Positions 55,530 to 64,000 of a stretch of 64,000 bases of DNA are shown here, one piece after another. This DNA is from Clostridia bacterium (GTDB lineage Bacteria > Bacillota > Clostridia > Lachnospirales > Lachnospiraceae): contig QKAS01000034.1 in the NCBI GenBank assembly GCA_003246295.1, positions 1-64,000 of the forward strand, in the 5' to 3' direction. The position numbers were made by a program, and so were the translations under genes. Each line of letters begins with the position of its first letter. Positions within the stretch are counted from its first letter, which is position 1. Under the pieces are notes generated by a model. The model had not been told where the DNA came from. It ran no database searches and saw only the letters and a program-made list of their open reading frames with translations.

Positions 55530-56564
55530 ATGTTAGGGATTGAGTTATTAAAAGGACAGGGACTAGGCAATCAGTTATTTTGTTATGTTACAACCAGATG
55601 CATTGCGCTCGATAGGGGATATGCATTCAGTGTCCTTGGAAGAGAGACACTAGGCAACAATATTCACAGTGACTGTGGTCTTTATTTCATGGATCTGGAT
55701 ATGGGTGTGGAATCAGAGGCTTCCGAATATACGCGTATCTATCAGGAACGTGAGGACAGGCTTTATATCCCTAACTCAAAACATGATCTGATGCATGGCT
55801 GCTATGTTACTGGTACAGATCATGAACTGATCAATATTCAAGACCAGGTTCTTGTGTCCGGAAATATGCAGGCGGAAGATTACTTTATCAAGTATAAAAA
55901 TGAGATTAAACAATGGCTTGCAGTCAAACCGGAATATGAGTGTTTTGATTATAGCAGAGATAATTTATGTATCCTCCATCTCCGGTGTACAGACTATATG
56001 GATTCTCCGGAGTTGTTTTTGAAAAAAAAGTATTGGATCAATGGCATGAAAAATATGCGTAAGATTCGACCTGATATGGAATTCATGATTATTACGAATG
56101 ACACTAAGGAGGCTGAAAAGCTGATTCCAGGAGTAAAAGCATATAACTTCAATCTGGCAAAAGACTACTCCATTATAAAAAATGCAAAGCACTTATTATT
56201 GGCGAATTCATCATTTACCTATTTTCCTGCATTTACCAGTGATACGGTGGAAACAATTATTGCACCGAAATATTGGGCAAGGCATAATGTGTCTGATGGA
56301 TATTGGGCCTCAGAACAGAATATTTATGAGGGTTGGACATATCAGGACAGATATGGAAGACTTTTTAGTGCCAAGGAGTGCAGACAGGAACTAGAAGCTT
56401 ATAAAAAGACATCTTTAAAATACAAAAAACTGAACCAGAAAAGAAGTGGACTTTCTTTATCCATGGGACTGGGTTTATGTAGTATTCGTTTCCGATTTTA
56501 CTATTTTTTAAGATTATACAGAGGGTTATTAAGAAAATGCAGAAAACTAGTCAGCAACAAATAA
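55530..56564 (+). CDS. GT11-like glycosyltransferase (divergent fucosyltransferase family)
   Basis: The 344-residue protein has two features of GT11: KGQGLGNQLF at 8-17 near the N-terminus and LHLRCTDY near 150 in place of HxRRGDY, keeping the His-x-Arg and Asp-Tyr. ANSSFTYFPAF matches the ANSSFSWW region of the standard enzymes. It is thus a GT-B inverting enzyme likely to use GDP-fucose or another deoxyhexose donor, but it is clearly apart from the two canonical copies nearby. The C-terminal 60 residues are basic and may bind the membrane. Confidence 0.7.
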   Translation: MLGIELLKGQGLGNQLFCYVTTRCIALDRGYAFSVLGRETLGNNIHSDCGLYFMDLDMGVESEASEYTRIYQEREDRLYIPNSKHDLMHGCYVTGTDHELINIQDQVLVSGNMQAEDYFIKYKNEIKQWLAVKPEYECFDYSRDNLCILHLRCTDYMDSPELFLKKKYWINGMKNMRKIRPDMEFMIITNDTKEAEKLIPGVKAYNFNLAKDYSIIKNAKHLLLANSSFTYFPAFTSDTVETIIAPKYWARHNVSDGYWASEQNIYEGWTYQDRYGRLFSAKECRQELEAYKKTSLKYKKLNQKRSGLSLSMGLGLCSIRFRFYYFLRLYRGLLRKCRKLVSNK

Positions 56565-57241
56565 GTAAAAAATTAAGTTTGCCAAACGTGACGCTGGTTG
56601 CGATGACGAGTGTCAAAGTAAAAGAAACGATAAAAGCAATGCAGTATAGCATACGTGAAATTGAATTTGGAGATGTGGTACTGATTACACACAGAAAGCC
56701 TTTTTTCCTTCCAAAGGAAATCAGATATGCGCATATATCGAAATTAACAAATATAGATCATTTTAATTATAAAACAGTATATGATATGGGAGACTATATT
56801 CATACAGATTTTGCACTTCTGGTGCATTACGATGGATTTGTTGTAAATCCTGATATGTGGAGAGATGAATTCCTAGAGTATGATTATATTGGATCACCAT
56901 GGCCACTTCCTAAGGAAGGGGATACTACCACCTACCGCGATATCTATGGAAATCTATGCAGAGTGGGGAATAGTGTCTCTCTCAGAAGTAAAAGACTTAT
57001 GGATTATCCAAAGAAAGCAAATGTCCCCTGGGTCGGAGAAAATGGATACTTTAACGAAGATGGATTTATTTGTTGCAAGATCAGACACTTGCTTGAGGCT
57101 GAGGGAATAAAGATCGCACCACTTGAACTTGCTGTTTATTTTGGACATGAACATATGATTCCGGAAGTTCAGGGAATCCGTCCGTTTGTATTTCATAAGT
57201 GGCATGGAACCAATGCAGAGTACCCTAATTTTTGCAAGTGA
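56537..57241 (+). CDS. DUF5672 family protein, probable glycosyltransferase
   Basis: The 234-residue protein matches the DUF5672 pattern in memory: LVHYDGFVVNPDMW, then YDYIGSPWP, a GNSVSLRSKRL segment and a late PEVQGIRPFVFHKWHG. The family is found in glycan loci and is thought to be GT-A-like. It overlaps the upstream gene by 28 bases, with AGAGGG eleven bases before the ATG. No signal peptide or membrane segment is seen. Substrate unknown. Confidence 0.75.
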   Translation: MQKTSQQQISKKLSLPNVTLVAMTSVKVKETIKAMQYSIREIEFGDVVLITHRKPFFLPKEIRYAHISKLTNIDHFNYKTVYDMGDYIHTDFALLVHYDGFVVNPDMWRDEFLEYDYIGSPWPLPKEGDTTTYRDIYGNLCRVGNSVSLRSKRLMDYPKKANVPWVGENGYFNEDGFICCKIRHLLEAEGIKIAPLELAVYFGHEHMIPEVQGIRPFVFHKWHGTNAEYPNFCK

Positions 57242-57306
57242 CTTGCTAAAAAAGCCTTATAATTCATATAGAAATCGTAATATTAGTAAGAAATGTAGGA
57301 GAAAAG

Positions 57307-58362
57307 ATGTTGCCTTCGGATATTAAAAAAGTGGATGATGATAAGCTATCTGTTGTTGTTGCAGTTTATAATATAGAAAATTATCTTGAAAAATGTGTTA
57401 GATCTATTATGAGTCAAACTTATAAAAATCTTGAAATCATCTTAGTTGATGATGGTGCAACAGATCATTGTGGAGAAATATGTGATTTGTTTGCAAGAGA
57501 AGATGACCGAGTTCGCGTTATTCATAAGACGAATGGTGGGTTATCGGATGCAAGAAATGCTGGTATAGAAATGGCGACTGGTGTATTTATAGCCTTTGTA
57601 GATGGTGATGATTGGATAGATCCAGATATGTATGAGATTATGCTACGAGAACTTAAAAAGTATCAAGCAGATATTGTGGTATGTGCTTTTCGTAAAGTAT
57701 ATAATGATAAAGTCATAGATGAAGGTACTGGAAATGTGTTTTGTTATGAGGGCAGAGAGGCTCTCATGCGAGTAATAACAGAGGTTGATTCTGTTAAAAT
57801 ACACAATGCAGCGTGGAACAAAGTTTGTCGTAGAGAGTTCTTAGGAGAGCAGAGATTTCCAAAAGGTAAGTGGTATGAAGATGTCGTATTTACAACAAAA
57901 TTTATAGCAAGAGCAAATCGCTGTATTTATATAGATAGCCCAAAATATAATTATGTAATGGATAGAGAAGGTAGTATTATGAATGTTGGATTTAATCAAA
58001 GGATACTAACAGATCTTATCCCTGCATATCTTGAGAAAGCGGAATTTTTAAAGGAAATACAGGAAATAGAACTGTTACATATACATTTGTATTTTTACTA
58101 TAAAAATCTTTTATCATGGTATATGCAATTATATAGATCAAAAGATGATAATAAAATTAAATTTATGAATGAAATTAAGAATAGAATTGTTGAAAATGCG
58201 CCCATTAATCCAAGTATATTCAGTTGGGATGGCGCCAGTATAGATGAAAAAAGAAAACTAACTTTGTTTTTATATTCGCCTTCAATTTTTATAATGAAAA
58301 TGAATTTATATGATTTTATCTTCTGCCCAGTGAAACAAAAAATTAAGAAGTTATTAAGTTAG
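57307..58362 (+). CDS. Glycosyltransferase family 2 (GT-A), paralogue of the fused GT2 domain
   Basis: The 351-residue protein has the GT2 residues in VDDGATD and DGDDWID, and it matches the N-terminal domain of the fusion at 51805 over its full length (shared GEQRFP-GKWYED, NAAWNKV, REGSIM and IPAYLEK). Its ribosome binding site is AGGAG before the ATG. From about here the DNA looks more AT-rich than the preceding 20 kb, with more codons ending in A or T. The GT11 gene follows after 13 bases. Confidence 0.88.
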   Translation: MLPSDIKKVDDDKLSVVVAVYNIENYLEKCVRSIMSQTYKNLEIILVDDGATDHCGEICDLFAREDDRVRVIHKTNGGLSDARNAGIEMATGVFIAFVDGDDWIDPDMYEIMLRELKKYQADIVVCAFRKVYNDKVIDEGTGNVFCYEGREALMRVITEVDSVKIHNAAWNKVCRREFLGEQRFPKGKWYEDVVFTTKFIARANRCIYIDSPKYNYVMDREGSIMNVGFNQRILTDLIPAYLEKAEFLKEIQEIELLHIHLYFYYKNLLSWYMQLYRSKDDNKIKFMNEIKNRIVENAPINPSIFSWDGASIDEKRKLTLFLYSPSIFIMKMNLYDFIFCPVKQKIKKLLS

Positions 58363-58375
58363 ATTGAGGTTAAAT

Positions 58376-59227
58376 ATGATTGTATTGAAGATGGCAGGCG
58401 GTCTTGGGAATCAAATGTTTCAATATGCTTTATACAAGCAGCTTGAGTATATGGGACGAAATGTTCGAATAAATGATTATACTTTTTATAAGTCAGAAGA
58501 CATAAGAACAAGACAAATCGATATTTTCAAATTATCTTATCAACGAGCAACAAAAAAAGAAATAGATCGATTGAACGATTCGTCGCTTCTTTTTAAAGAT
58601 CGTCTTAGAAGAAAAATATTTGGTAGAAATGATAAAATCTACAAAGAAAAGCAATTTCACTTTGACCCTATGGTGTTTAAATTAACAGATGCTTGTTTGG
58701 AAGGATATTGGCAAAGCGAGAAGTTCTTTCCGGACGTAAAAGAACATTTATTAGAGAGTTTTTGTTTTCCTGAGCCAGATACAATTAAGAATAAAACATA
58801 TCTTAAAAAGATTGTTTCTACAAATTCAGTGGGTGTTCACATTAGGAGAGGGGATTATCTACAGAAAAAGTATTGTGGTTTGTATGAGGGGATATGTACT
58901 AAAGAGTATTATGAAAAAGCATTTCAACAAATGAGAATATGGCATCCAAATTGTCATTTTTTTCTCTTCTCAAATGATATAGAGTGGGTAAGTGAGCAGT
59001 ATCAAGGTAATAATTTTACTGTTGTTAGTGGCAATGATGAGGCACACGGATATTATGACATGATGTTAATGAGTAGTTGTAAGCATCAGATTGTTGCCAA
59101 TAGCAGTTTTAGCTGGTGGGCAGCATGGTTAAACAAAAACCCAGAAAAAAAAATAATAGCGCCTTCAAAGTGGCTAAATCAAGGTGATTCACGAGATATC
59201 TATACGGATGAAATGTTTATAATCTAA
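58376..59227 (+). CDS. GT11 alpha-1,2-fucosyltransferase-like enzyme
   Basis: The 283-residue protein has GGLGNQMFQYA near 8-18, HIRRGDY, and ANSSFSWWAAW, the full GT11 set. It matches the C-terminal domain of the fusion protein at 51805. The start at ATG 58376 follows GAGG at 58366-58369 by six bases; an in-frame TTG at 58364 precedes that site. It should transfer fucose from GDP-fucose. No GDP-fucose synthesis genes are in the window. Confidence 0.87.
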   Translation: MIVLKMAGGLGNQMFQYALYKQLEYMGRNVRINDYTFYKSEDIRTRQIDIFKLSYQRATKKEIDRLNDSSLLFKDRLRRKIFGRNDKIYKEKQFHFDPMVFKLTDACLEGYWQSEKFFPDVKEHLLESFCFPEPDTIKNKTYLKKIVSTNSVGVHIRRGDYLQKKYCGLYEGICTKEYYEKAFQQMRIWHPNCHFFLFSNDIEWVSEQYQGNNFTVVSGNDEAHGYYDMMLMSSCKHQIVANSSFSWWAAWLNKNPEKKIIAPSKWLNQGDSRDIYTDEMFII

Positions 59228-59277
59228 AGAAAAATTATGCAAAATGAGTTTTGCTTTAAAAAGGAACGGGTGCCAAA

Positions 59278-60225
59278 ATGGTTTATGATTGTTTTCAGTT
59301 TTTTAATGAACTAGATATTCTAAGGCTGAGATTACATATTTTAGCTCCAATTGTGGACAAATTCGTAATAAGTGAAGCAACTGAGACTTTTTCGGGTATG
59401 AAGAAGCCGTTGTACTTTGAAGAAAATAAAGAAATGTTTGCAGAGTTTTCAGATAAGATTATTCATGTGATAGTAACTGATACTCCTCAAGGAGATACTC
59501 ATGATCGGGATACATTTCAGAAAAACGCTGTAGGACGTGGATTAGAGAATTGTAAGGATGATGATATTATTATTTTTAGTGACCTCGATGAGATTCCTAA
59601 TCCAATCCGAGTGCGAGAAATAATACAAGACTGCAAAGATGGTATTGTTTATCACATGGCACAACGACTTTTTTATTGCTATCTTAACATGGAAGAAGTG
59701 TCTGGCAATCTACTTGCGTATTGTGGTGAGTTTGATGGGATCAATAATAAAAAATGGCTTGGAACAAAGATTTGCCGTTATAGTGTGGCTAAGACTATGC
59801 CTCTTGGAGAATTACGTTGGCCAAAATGTAAAGAATATGGGATTAGAGTAGAGGATGGAGGCTGGCACTTTGGCTACATGGGGGGGAGTGGCGAAAGTGA
59901 TGTTAAGAAAAGAGTTACAGAAAAAGTTCGGTCAGCTGCTCATCAAGAATATAATAAAAAGTCTATATTGAATAAAGTGGATGATAAAATTCGAGATGGT
60001 GAAGATATTTTTGGAAGAGATGCTAGATTTATACAGGTGGAAATCGACGAAAGCTTTCCAGAATATCTGAGAATGCATATAAATGACTACAATCATCTTA
60101 TTAAAAATAAGGAAAATATAGTAAAGATATGGCTTAGACATTTCAGAAAGAAAATTGAGGGGATAGTTGTTAGTATTTTTATTAGAAGTAAGAAAATTGT
60201 TAGATTAATTATAAATTATAAGTAG
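59278..60225 (+). CDS. Glycosyltransferase family 17-like
   Basis: The 315-residue protein has the GT17 pattern: MVYDCFQFFNELDIL at the start, VISEATETFSG near 37-47, and the metal-binding DLDEIP at 102-107. A later GGWHFGYMGG segment also fits. The eukaryotic prototype of GT17 adds the bisecting beta-1,4-GlcNAc; bacterial members occur in glycan loci with unknown acceptors. The C-terminal end is basic and hydrophobic. AAGGA lies upstream. Confidence 0.83.
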   Translation: MVYDCFQFFNELDILRLRLHILAPIVDKFVISEATETFSGMKKPLYFEENKEMFAEFSDKIIHVIVTDTPQGDTHDRDTFQKNAVGRGLENCKDDDIIIFSDLDEIPNPIRVREIIQDCKDGIVYHMAQRLFYCYLNMEEVSGNLLAYCGEFDGINNKKWLGTKICRYSVAKTMPLGELRWPKCKEYGIRVEDGGWHFGYMGGSGESDVKKRVTEKVRSAAHQEYNKKSILNKVDDKIRDGEDIFGRDARFIQVEIDESFPEYLRMHINDYNHLIKNKENIVKIWLRHFRKKIEGIVVSIFIRSKKIVRLIINYK

Positions 60226-60281
60226 CAGTTATAGTGCAATCCTAATAAAAGAAGCTTTTTAGAATCAGAAGGGACAGTATA

Positions 60282-61175
60282 ATGAAGAAAGTATCAATTT
60301 GTATTCCAACTTATGGAAAAGCCGAATATGTTAAACAATTATTGGAATCTATTTTTCGGCAAACTTATTTGGATTATGAAATCATTATTACAGATGATAC
60401 AGTGGGTAATGAGGTGGAGCAAATCGTAGCTTTATATAAGGATGACAGAATCAAATATTATCATAATTCAGAAAAACTGGGTCATATCTTCAATTGGAAT
60501 CGAGCAATTGAACTTGCAACTGGTGAGTATATTAAAATTATGTTTAGTGATGATTGGTTCACGTATAATGATAGTCTTGAAAAATATGTGAAACTTCTTG
60601 ATGAGAACTATAATGCGGGATTTGCTTTTTCAGGAAGTATGCAAGTATCTAATACTGAGAGTTATGCAAGAATGATTTCGACTGACTTTATAAAAAGGTT
60701 AAAAAAGGATTATCGAACTATTTTCACAGGAAACGAGGCAGGTGCTCCAAGCGGAACGATTTTTCGTAATAATGGTATAAAATTTGATGAAAAAAGCAAC
60801 TGGGCATCTGATCAGGAATTATACTTACATTTACTTAGCGAATTTTCTGATTTTTCTTATAGTAATGAGCCATTAGTTTCAATTGGAATACATGCAGGGC
60901 AATACACTAATTTGTTTAAGGAAAGAGATCAAAGAATATTTAACGATTATTACTATATGTTTACGAAATACAATCTGATTGAAAATTTTGATTGCAGAGA
61001 GTTTTTTGAAGAAATGATGTTAAGATATGGAAAAAGTATTATGTTTGCAAGAAAAGTTGGCTATAAGACCTTGAATTATTTTAATAAAAAAATAAAATAT
61101 GTATGGAAAAACAAAGTTCTTGATTATATAGATGCAGGAAAGCGAAAAATCAATGACATTAAAAAAACAAAATGA
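60282..61175 (+). CDS. Glycosyltransferase family 2 (GT-A)
   Basis: The 297-residue protein begins MKKVSICIPTYGKAEYV, has DD in ITDDT near 38-39, NRAIELATGEYIK, and FSDDW as the metal-binding site. The rest is soluble. AGAAGGGA lies upstream of the ATG. Its end overlaps the start region of the polymerase gene, so the two are probably coupled. The sugar is unknown. Confidence 0.87.
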   Translation: MKKVSICIPTYGKAEYVKQLLESIFRQTYLDYEIIITDDTVGNEVEQIVALYKDDRIKYYHNSEKLGHIFNWNRAIELATGEYIKIMFSDDWFTYNDSLEKYVKLLDENYNAGFAFSGSMQVSNTESYARMISTDFIKRLKKDYRTIFTGNEAGAPSGTIFRNNGIKFDEKSNWASDQELYLHLLSEFSDFSYSNEPLVSIGIHAGQYTNLFKERDQRIFNDYYYMFTKYNLIENFDCREFFEEMMLRYGKSIMFARKVGYKTLNYFNKKIKYVWKNKVLDYIDAGKRKINDIKKTK

Positions 61176-62355
61176 AAATAGATTTAATCATAATGAACTC
61201 ATTATAAATATAATATTTTATCTTGCATATTCGATAGAATTAGCAATCTTATTGATTGACAAGAGTGTGTTTATTAATCCTATTGAGGGCAGGTTGTTTC
61301 AGATTACATTTCTTTTGTTTTTGTTTGTAGCAGCGAGTTATCGATATACATTGGCAGAATGGATGATTCTTATTTTATGGGGGAGTATCGGTGCAATATC
61401 TTATTTTATAACAGAAAGAAATGAAATCATACGATTTGTCATTTTTTTAGCAGCATGTAAACAAATACAACCAAAAGGATTGATAAAATATACATTTTAT
61501 GTGATTTTAGTAGGAATCAGTTCACTGATTATACTTTCACTCTTAGGCATAATGGGGACTATTTCATCAACAGCTGATTTTGGAAGAGGAATTGTAGAAA
61601 CAAGGTATATGTTAGGAATTGGACACCCCAATGCATTACATTGCATGTTTTGGTCGATAATAGTTCTATTTCTATATTTGTATGACAATACCTTAAAGTG
61701 GTGGATATTTGGAATTTTATATGTAAGTAATTTTGGAATGTATTCCCTTACACATTCTAAGGCTGGAGTACTAATCACTATATTCACAATTACAATTTCT
61801 ATTTTTTACCACTACTTCAAAGTTATAAGAGAACACATAATAGTTTCGATTTTTAATATTCTACTTACTATAACTTGTGTTGTTTTTTCAATATTTATTG
61901 CAATACCAGGAACGTTTCTAACACCTGAAAGTACGATTGATAGGATGCTAACAGGAAGATTATGGATTGCAAGAGCTCTTGGGGGTACCAACAAATGGGA
62001 ATTGTTTTCAAACCCTGGATGTACAGAGTATTTTGACATGGGATATGTTAGGATGTTCTACTGGTATGGTATTATACCAACAGTTTTGATTATTATCTTA
62101 CTCTGCATTTTATTACAACATCTTTGGAAAAATCAAAACTACATGGAACTAATGATAATCTTGTCGTTTGTGCTATATACAACAGTTGAAGCACATGCGG
62201 TTTCAGTTTATCTTGCAAGGAATTACGTATTATTAATATTGGGAACAAGTTGGAGTAATATTATCTCGATGGGAAAACAAGAGTCTTATTTGTTCTATCA
62301 GATTCCAGTGAAATTTATAAAAAAGCTTTCAAATCAAAGCAAGAGAGGAACATGA
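61153..62355 (+). CDS. O-antigen polymerase-like membrane protein (Wzy type)
   Basis: The protein of about 400 residues has ten to twelve membrane segments and an outer loop with GRLWIARALGGTNKWELFSN, a typical Wzy segment. The start is placed at 61153, after AGGAAAG near 61136; an ATG at 61132 is in frame and overlaps the upstream gene. With the priming enzyme downstream and the flippase at 53769 it makes a Wzy-type or related assembly route. It is not closely similar to the other polymerase-like protein at 24822. Family is inferred from topology and that loop. Confidence 0.72.
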   Translation: MTLKKQNENRFNHNELIINIIFYLAYSIELAILLIDKSVFINPIEGRLFQITFLLFLFVAASYRYTLAEWMILILWGSIGAISYFITERNEIIRFVIFLAACKQIQPKGLIKYTFYVILVGISSLIILSLLGIMGTISSTADFGRGIVETRYMLGIGHPNALHCMFWSIIVLFLYLYDNTLKWWIFGILYVSNFGMYSLTHSKAGVLITIFTITISIFYHYFKVIREHIIVSIFNILLTITCVVFSIFIAIPGTFLTPESTIDRMLTGRLWIARALGGTNKWELFSNPGCTEYFDMGYVRMFYWYGIIPTVLIIILLCILLQHLWKNQNYMELMIILSFVLYTTVEAHAVSVYLARNYVLLILGTSWSNIISMGKQESYLFYQIPVKFIKKLSNQSKRGT

Positions 62356-63779
62356 TTATGAATCAAGCAACTCATAAAAATAGAATTCTTGAGTTATATT
62401 GCGTTCTTGCAATAGATTTAATTACTATCATTATTTCATACGTGTTAGCCGTTCTTACGCGTTTTGGTAGTTTTGATCAGCTTCACAACATACAGCTTCA
62501 TTACATCATCTGTCTATTTTGTATGTTTTTTTGCACTATATTTACGCTCATGCTTGATTGGAATCGAAACTTCATTCAACGTGGATATTTTATAGAAATA
62601 ATAACACTACTAAAATATAATGTTATCTTAATTTTTATTGTCTCTAGTTTTTTATTTCTTATTAAGCAGGCAGAATTTTTTTCGAGATTGTTGTTTGGCT
62701 ATTTTTTTCTTTTTAATTTAATTTTATCTTTTCTATTTCATGCAGTTTTCAAGAAGCTATTACGAGAATATTTAAAAAGTGATAGAAGCAAAGTTGAAGT
62801 TTTAGTTGTGACAGAGCAAAGTAATATTGACCACATACTAAAATCAATCATAGGAACCATTCCAGTAAACTATATTATTTGTGGAATTGCATCGTTGGAT
62901 AATCATACTACAGTAAAAAGTATAAGCGGGATACCGGTTGTTGCAAATAAGAGCAATTTAATGGAGATTTCAAGGCAATTACCACTTGATGAGGTTTTTC
63001 TATACACGACACATCTTTCCTCAAAAGAAACAAGTGAACTTATTAGAGATTTTGAGTCTATGGGTATACTTTGCCATTATAGTTTAAATATTACTGATAT
63101 TCATACCGGAGAAAGTACAATAGGAAAATTTGGAGAATACACAGTAATAACATATTCACTTAATTCAATTGATTATAAGAGGAGAATGATAAAGAGACTT
63201 ATGGACATAATTGGCGGGTTTATAGGTTCAGTGTTTACTGTCATTATGACACCATTTATTGCATTCGCAATTATTATCGATTCAAGAGGACCTATTTTTT
63301 TCGAACAAACTCGGATTGGAAAAAATGGAAGACGATTTAAAATCTATAAATTCAGATCGATGTACCGTGATGCTGAAGAACGCAAACAGGAGCTTATAAA
63401 AAGGAACGAAATGGATGGACTCATGTTTAAAATAAAAAAAGATCCGAGAATAACCAGAGTAGGACGATTCCTTCGAAAAACAAGTCTTGACGAGTTTCCA
63501 CAATTTTTCAATGTTTTACGAGGTGATATGAGTCTGGTAGGGACTAGACCACCCACAGAAGACGAATTTGAAAAATATAACCTTTATTATAGAAGAAGGT
63601 TAAGTATGACACCAGGACTTACGGGGATGTGGCAGGTTAATGGTAGGAGTAGTATAGATAATTTTGATGATGTAGTTAAACTTGATTTACAGTATATTGA
63701 TGAATGGTCTCTTAGTCTGGACATAAAAATACTATTAAAAACTATATGGGTAGTAATAGCAGGTAGAGGTTCGGAGTAG
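62352..63779 (+). CDS. Priming glycosyl-phosphate transferase (WbaP/CpsE-like, long form)
   Basis: The 475-residue protein has four N-terminal membrane segments, a nucleotide-binding-like middle region, another membrane helix near 285-305, and the catalytic domain: FEQTRIGKNGRRFKIYKFRS, Asp380-Glu381 in SLDEFPQFFNV, and GDMSLVGTRPP. It starts a glycan by moving a sugar-phosphate, often galactose or glucose, to undecaprenyl phosphate. It differs from the short PglC-like enzyme at 30618, so the locus starts chains in two ways. The ATG overlaps the upstream stop by four bases. Confidence 0.92.
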   Translation: MIMNQATHKNRILELYCVLAIDLITIIISYVLAVLTRFGSFDQLHNIQLHYIICLFCMFFCTIFTLMLDWNRNFIQRGYFIEIITLLKYNVILIFIVSSFLFLIKQAEFFSRLLFGYFFLFNLILSFLFHAVFKKLLREYLKSDRSKVEVLVVTEQSNIDHILKSIIGTIPVNYIICGIASLDNHTTVKSISGIPVVANKSNLMEISRQLPLDEVFLYTTHLSSKETSELIRDFESMGILCHYSLNITDIHTGESTIGKFGEYTVITYSLNSIDYKRRMIKRLMDIIGGFIGSVFTVIMTPFIAFAIIIDSRGPIFFEQTRIGKNGRRFKIYKFRSMYRDAEERKQELIKRNEMDGLMFKIKKDPRITRVGRFLRKTSLDEFPQFFNVLRGDMSLVGTRPPTEDEFEKYNLYYRRRLSMTPGLTGMWQVNGRSSIDNFDDVVKLDLQYIDEWSLSLDIKILLKTIWVVIAGRGSE

Positions 63780-63800
63780 GTTATACATAGTGAGGGAAGT

Positions 63801-64000
63801 ATGCGAATAGCAATGATTGGGCATAAAAGAATTCCATCTCGTGAAGGTGGTGTTGAAATTGTCGTGGAAGAACTCAGTGTCAGAATGACACAAATAGGAC
63901 ATCAAGTTACTGTTTTTAATAGAGCAGGTCACCATATTGCAGGAAAAGATGTTAAAAATATTAATTTAGAAGATTGCTACAACCATTTATATAAAGGCAT
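63801..64000 (+). CDS. Glycosyltransferase family 4, DUF1972-type (rhamnosyltransferase-like), truncated by the window end
   Basis: The reading frame is open to the right edge and gives 66 residues plus two bases. It starts MRIAMIGHKRIPSREGGVE, the sign of DUF1972 GT4 enzymes such as WchF, which often transfer rhamnose as the second sugar after a WbaP/CpsE-like priming enzyme. That enzyme is encoded just upstream. GAGGGAAG before the ATG at 63801 supports the start. The rest lies outside the window. Confidence 0.75.
   Translation, partial: MRIAMIGHKRIPSREGGVEIVVEELSVRMTQIGHQVTVFNRAGHHIAGKDVKNINLEDCYNHLYKG

Noticed and set aside
57307-59227. GT2 and GT11 genes as a broken form of the fusion at 51805
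   Set aside because: Each has its own start with a good ribosome binding site and full-length domains, so they read as two working genes.
1-64000. tRNA, rRNA, CRISPR arrays, phage genes or integrases
   Set aside because: I looked in the gaps and saw none; nearly all the sequence is coding.

Overview
The window is one very long, entirely forward-strand locus for surface glycan biosynthesis. It holds about 44 genes, most of them overlapping or separated by only a few bases. Moderately low GC, clear AGGAGG-type ribosome binding sites, two apparent TTG starts and the mix of gene families suggest an anaerobic Clostridia-type Firmicute, probably of the Lachnospiraceae kind. That assignment is inference: no rRNA or housekeeping marker is present.

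Layout. (1) 0.1-6.4 kb: three ordinary glycosyltransferases, a sialyltransferase-like enzyme and an ABC flippase. (2) 6.4-6.75 kb: a gene-free stretch with a large structured element. (3) 6.75-13.6 kb: a GT2 and the complete CMP-pseudaminic acid pathway in the order pseB, pseC, pseF, pseI, pseH, pseG. (4) 13.6-27.3 kb: an O-acylation pair (SGNH esterase and acyltransferase-3), WecE-type sugar aminotransferase with two GNATs, three large GT-C-like membrane proteins, a polyprenyl-phosphate sugar synthase, and a polymerase/ligase with a small accessory protein. (5) 27.35-33.3 kb: a PglF/PglE/PglC/PglA-like module with an ATP-grasp enzyme where PglD would be expected, interrupted at 29.2 kb by a second structured element of the same architecture as the first. 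(6) 33.4-41.9 kb: UDP-HexNAc dehydrogenase and epimerase (UDP-GalNAcA supply), a formyltransferase, two deacetylase-like proteins and GT4 enzymes including a double-domain fusion; two promoters lie in the 39.8-40.0 kb gap. (7) 41.9-51.8 kb: two AsnB-like amidotransferases bracketing a GT4 and a VOC protein, FkbH-like HAD enzyme, acyl carrier protein, MBOAT and SGNH protein. (8) 51.8-64.0 kb: a GT2-GT11 fusion, a second ABC flippase, more GT11/GT2/GT17 enzymes, a Wzy-like polymerase, a second priming glycosyl-phosphotransferase and a truncated GT4 at the right edge.

Together the genes make several activated sugars (CMP-Pse, probably dTDP-Fuc4NAc, a UDP-4-amino-trideoxy sugar, UDP-GalNAcA), start chains on lipid carrier with two different priming enzymes, extend them, decorate them with acyl, formyl and probably amide groups, flip them with two transporters and polymerise or transfer them with two polymerase-like proteins. 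This looks like at least two glycan assembly systems side by side.

The most interesting items are the two structured intergenic elements, whose stems differ in sequence but keep pairing around the same short core motifs; the FkbH-ACP-MBOAT-SGNH cassette, a candidate route for putting a glycerate-like acyl group on a glycan; the sialyltransferase-like enzyme as a candidate pseudaminic acid transferase; and the ATP-grasp enzyme in the bacillosamine-like module.
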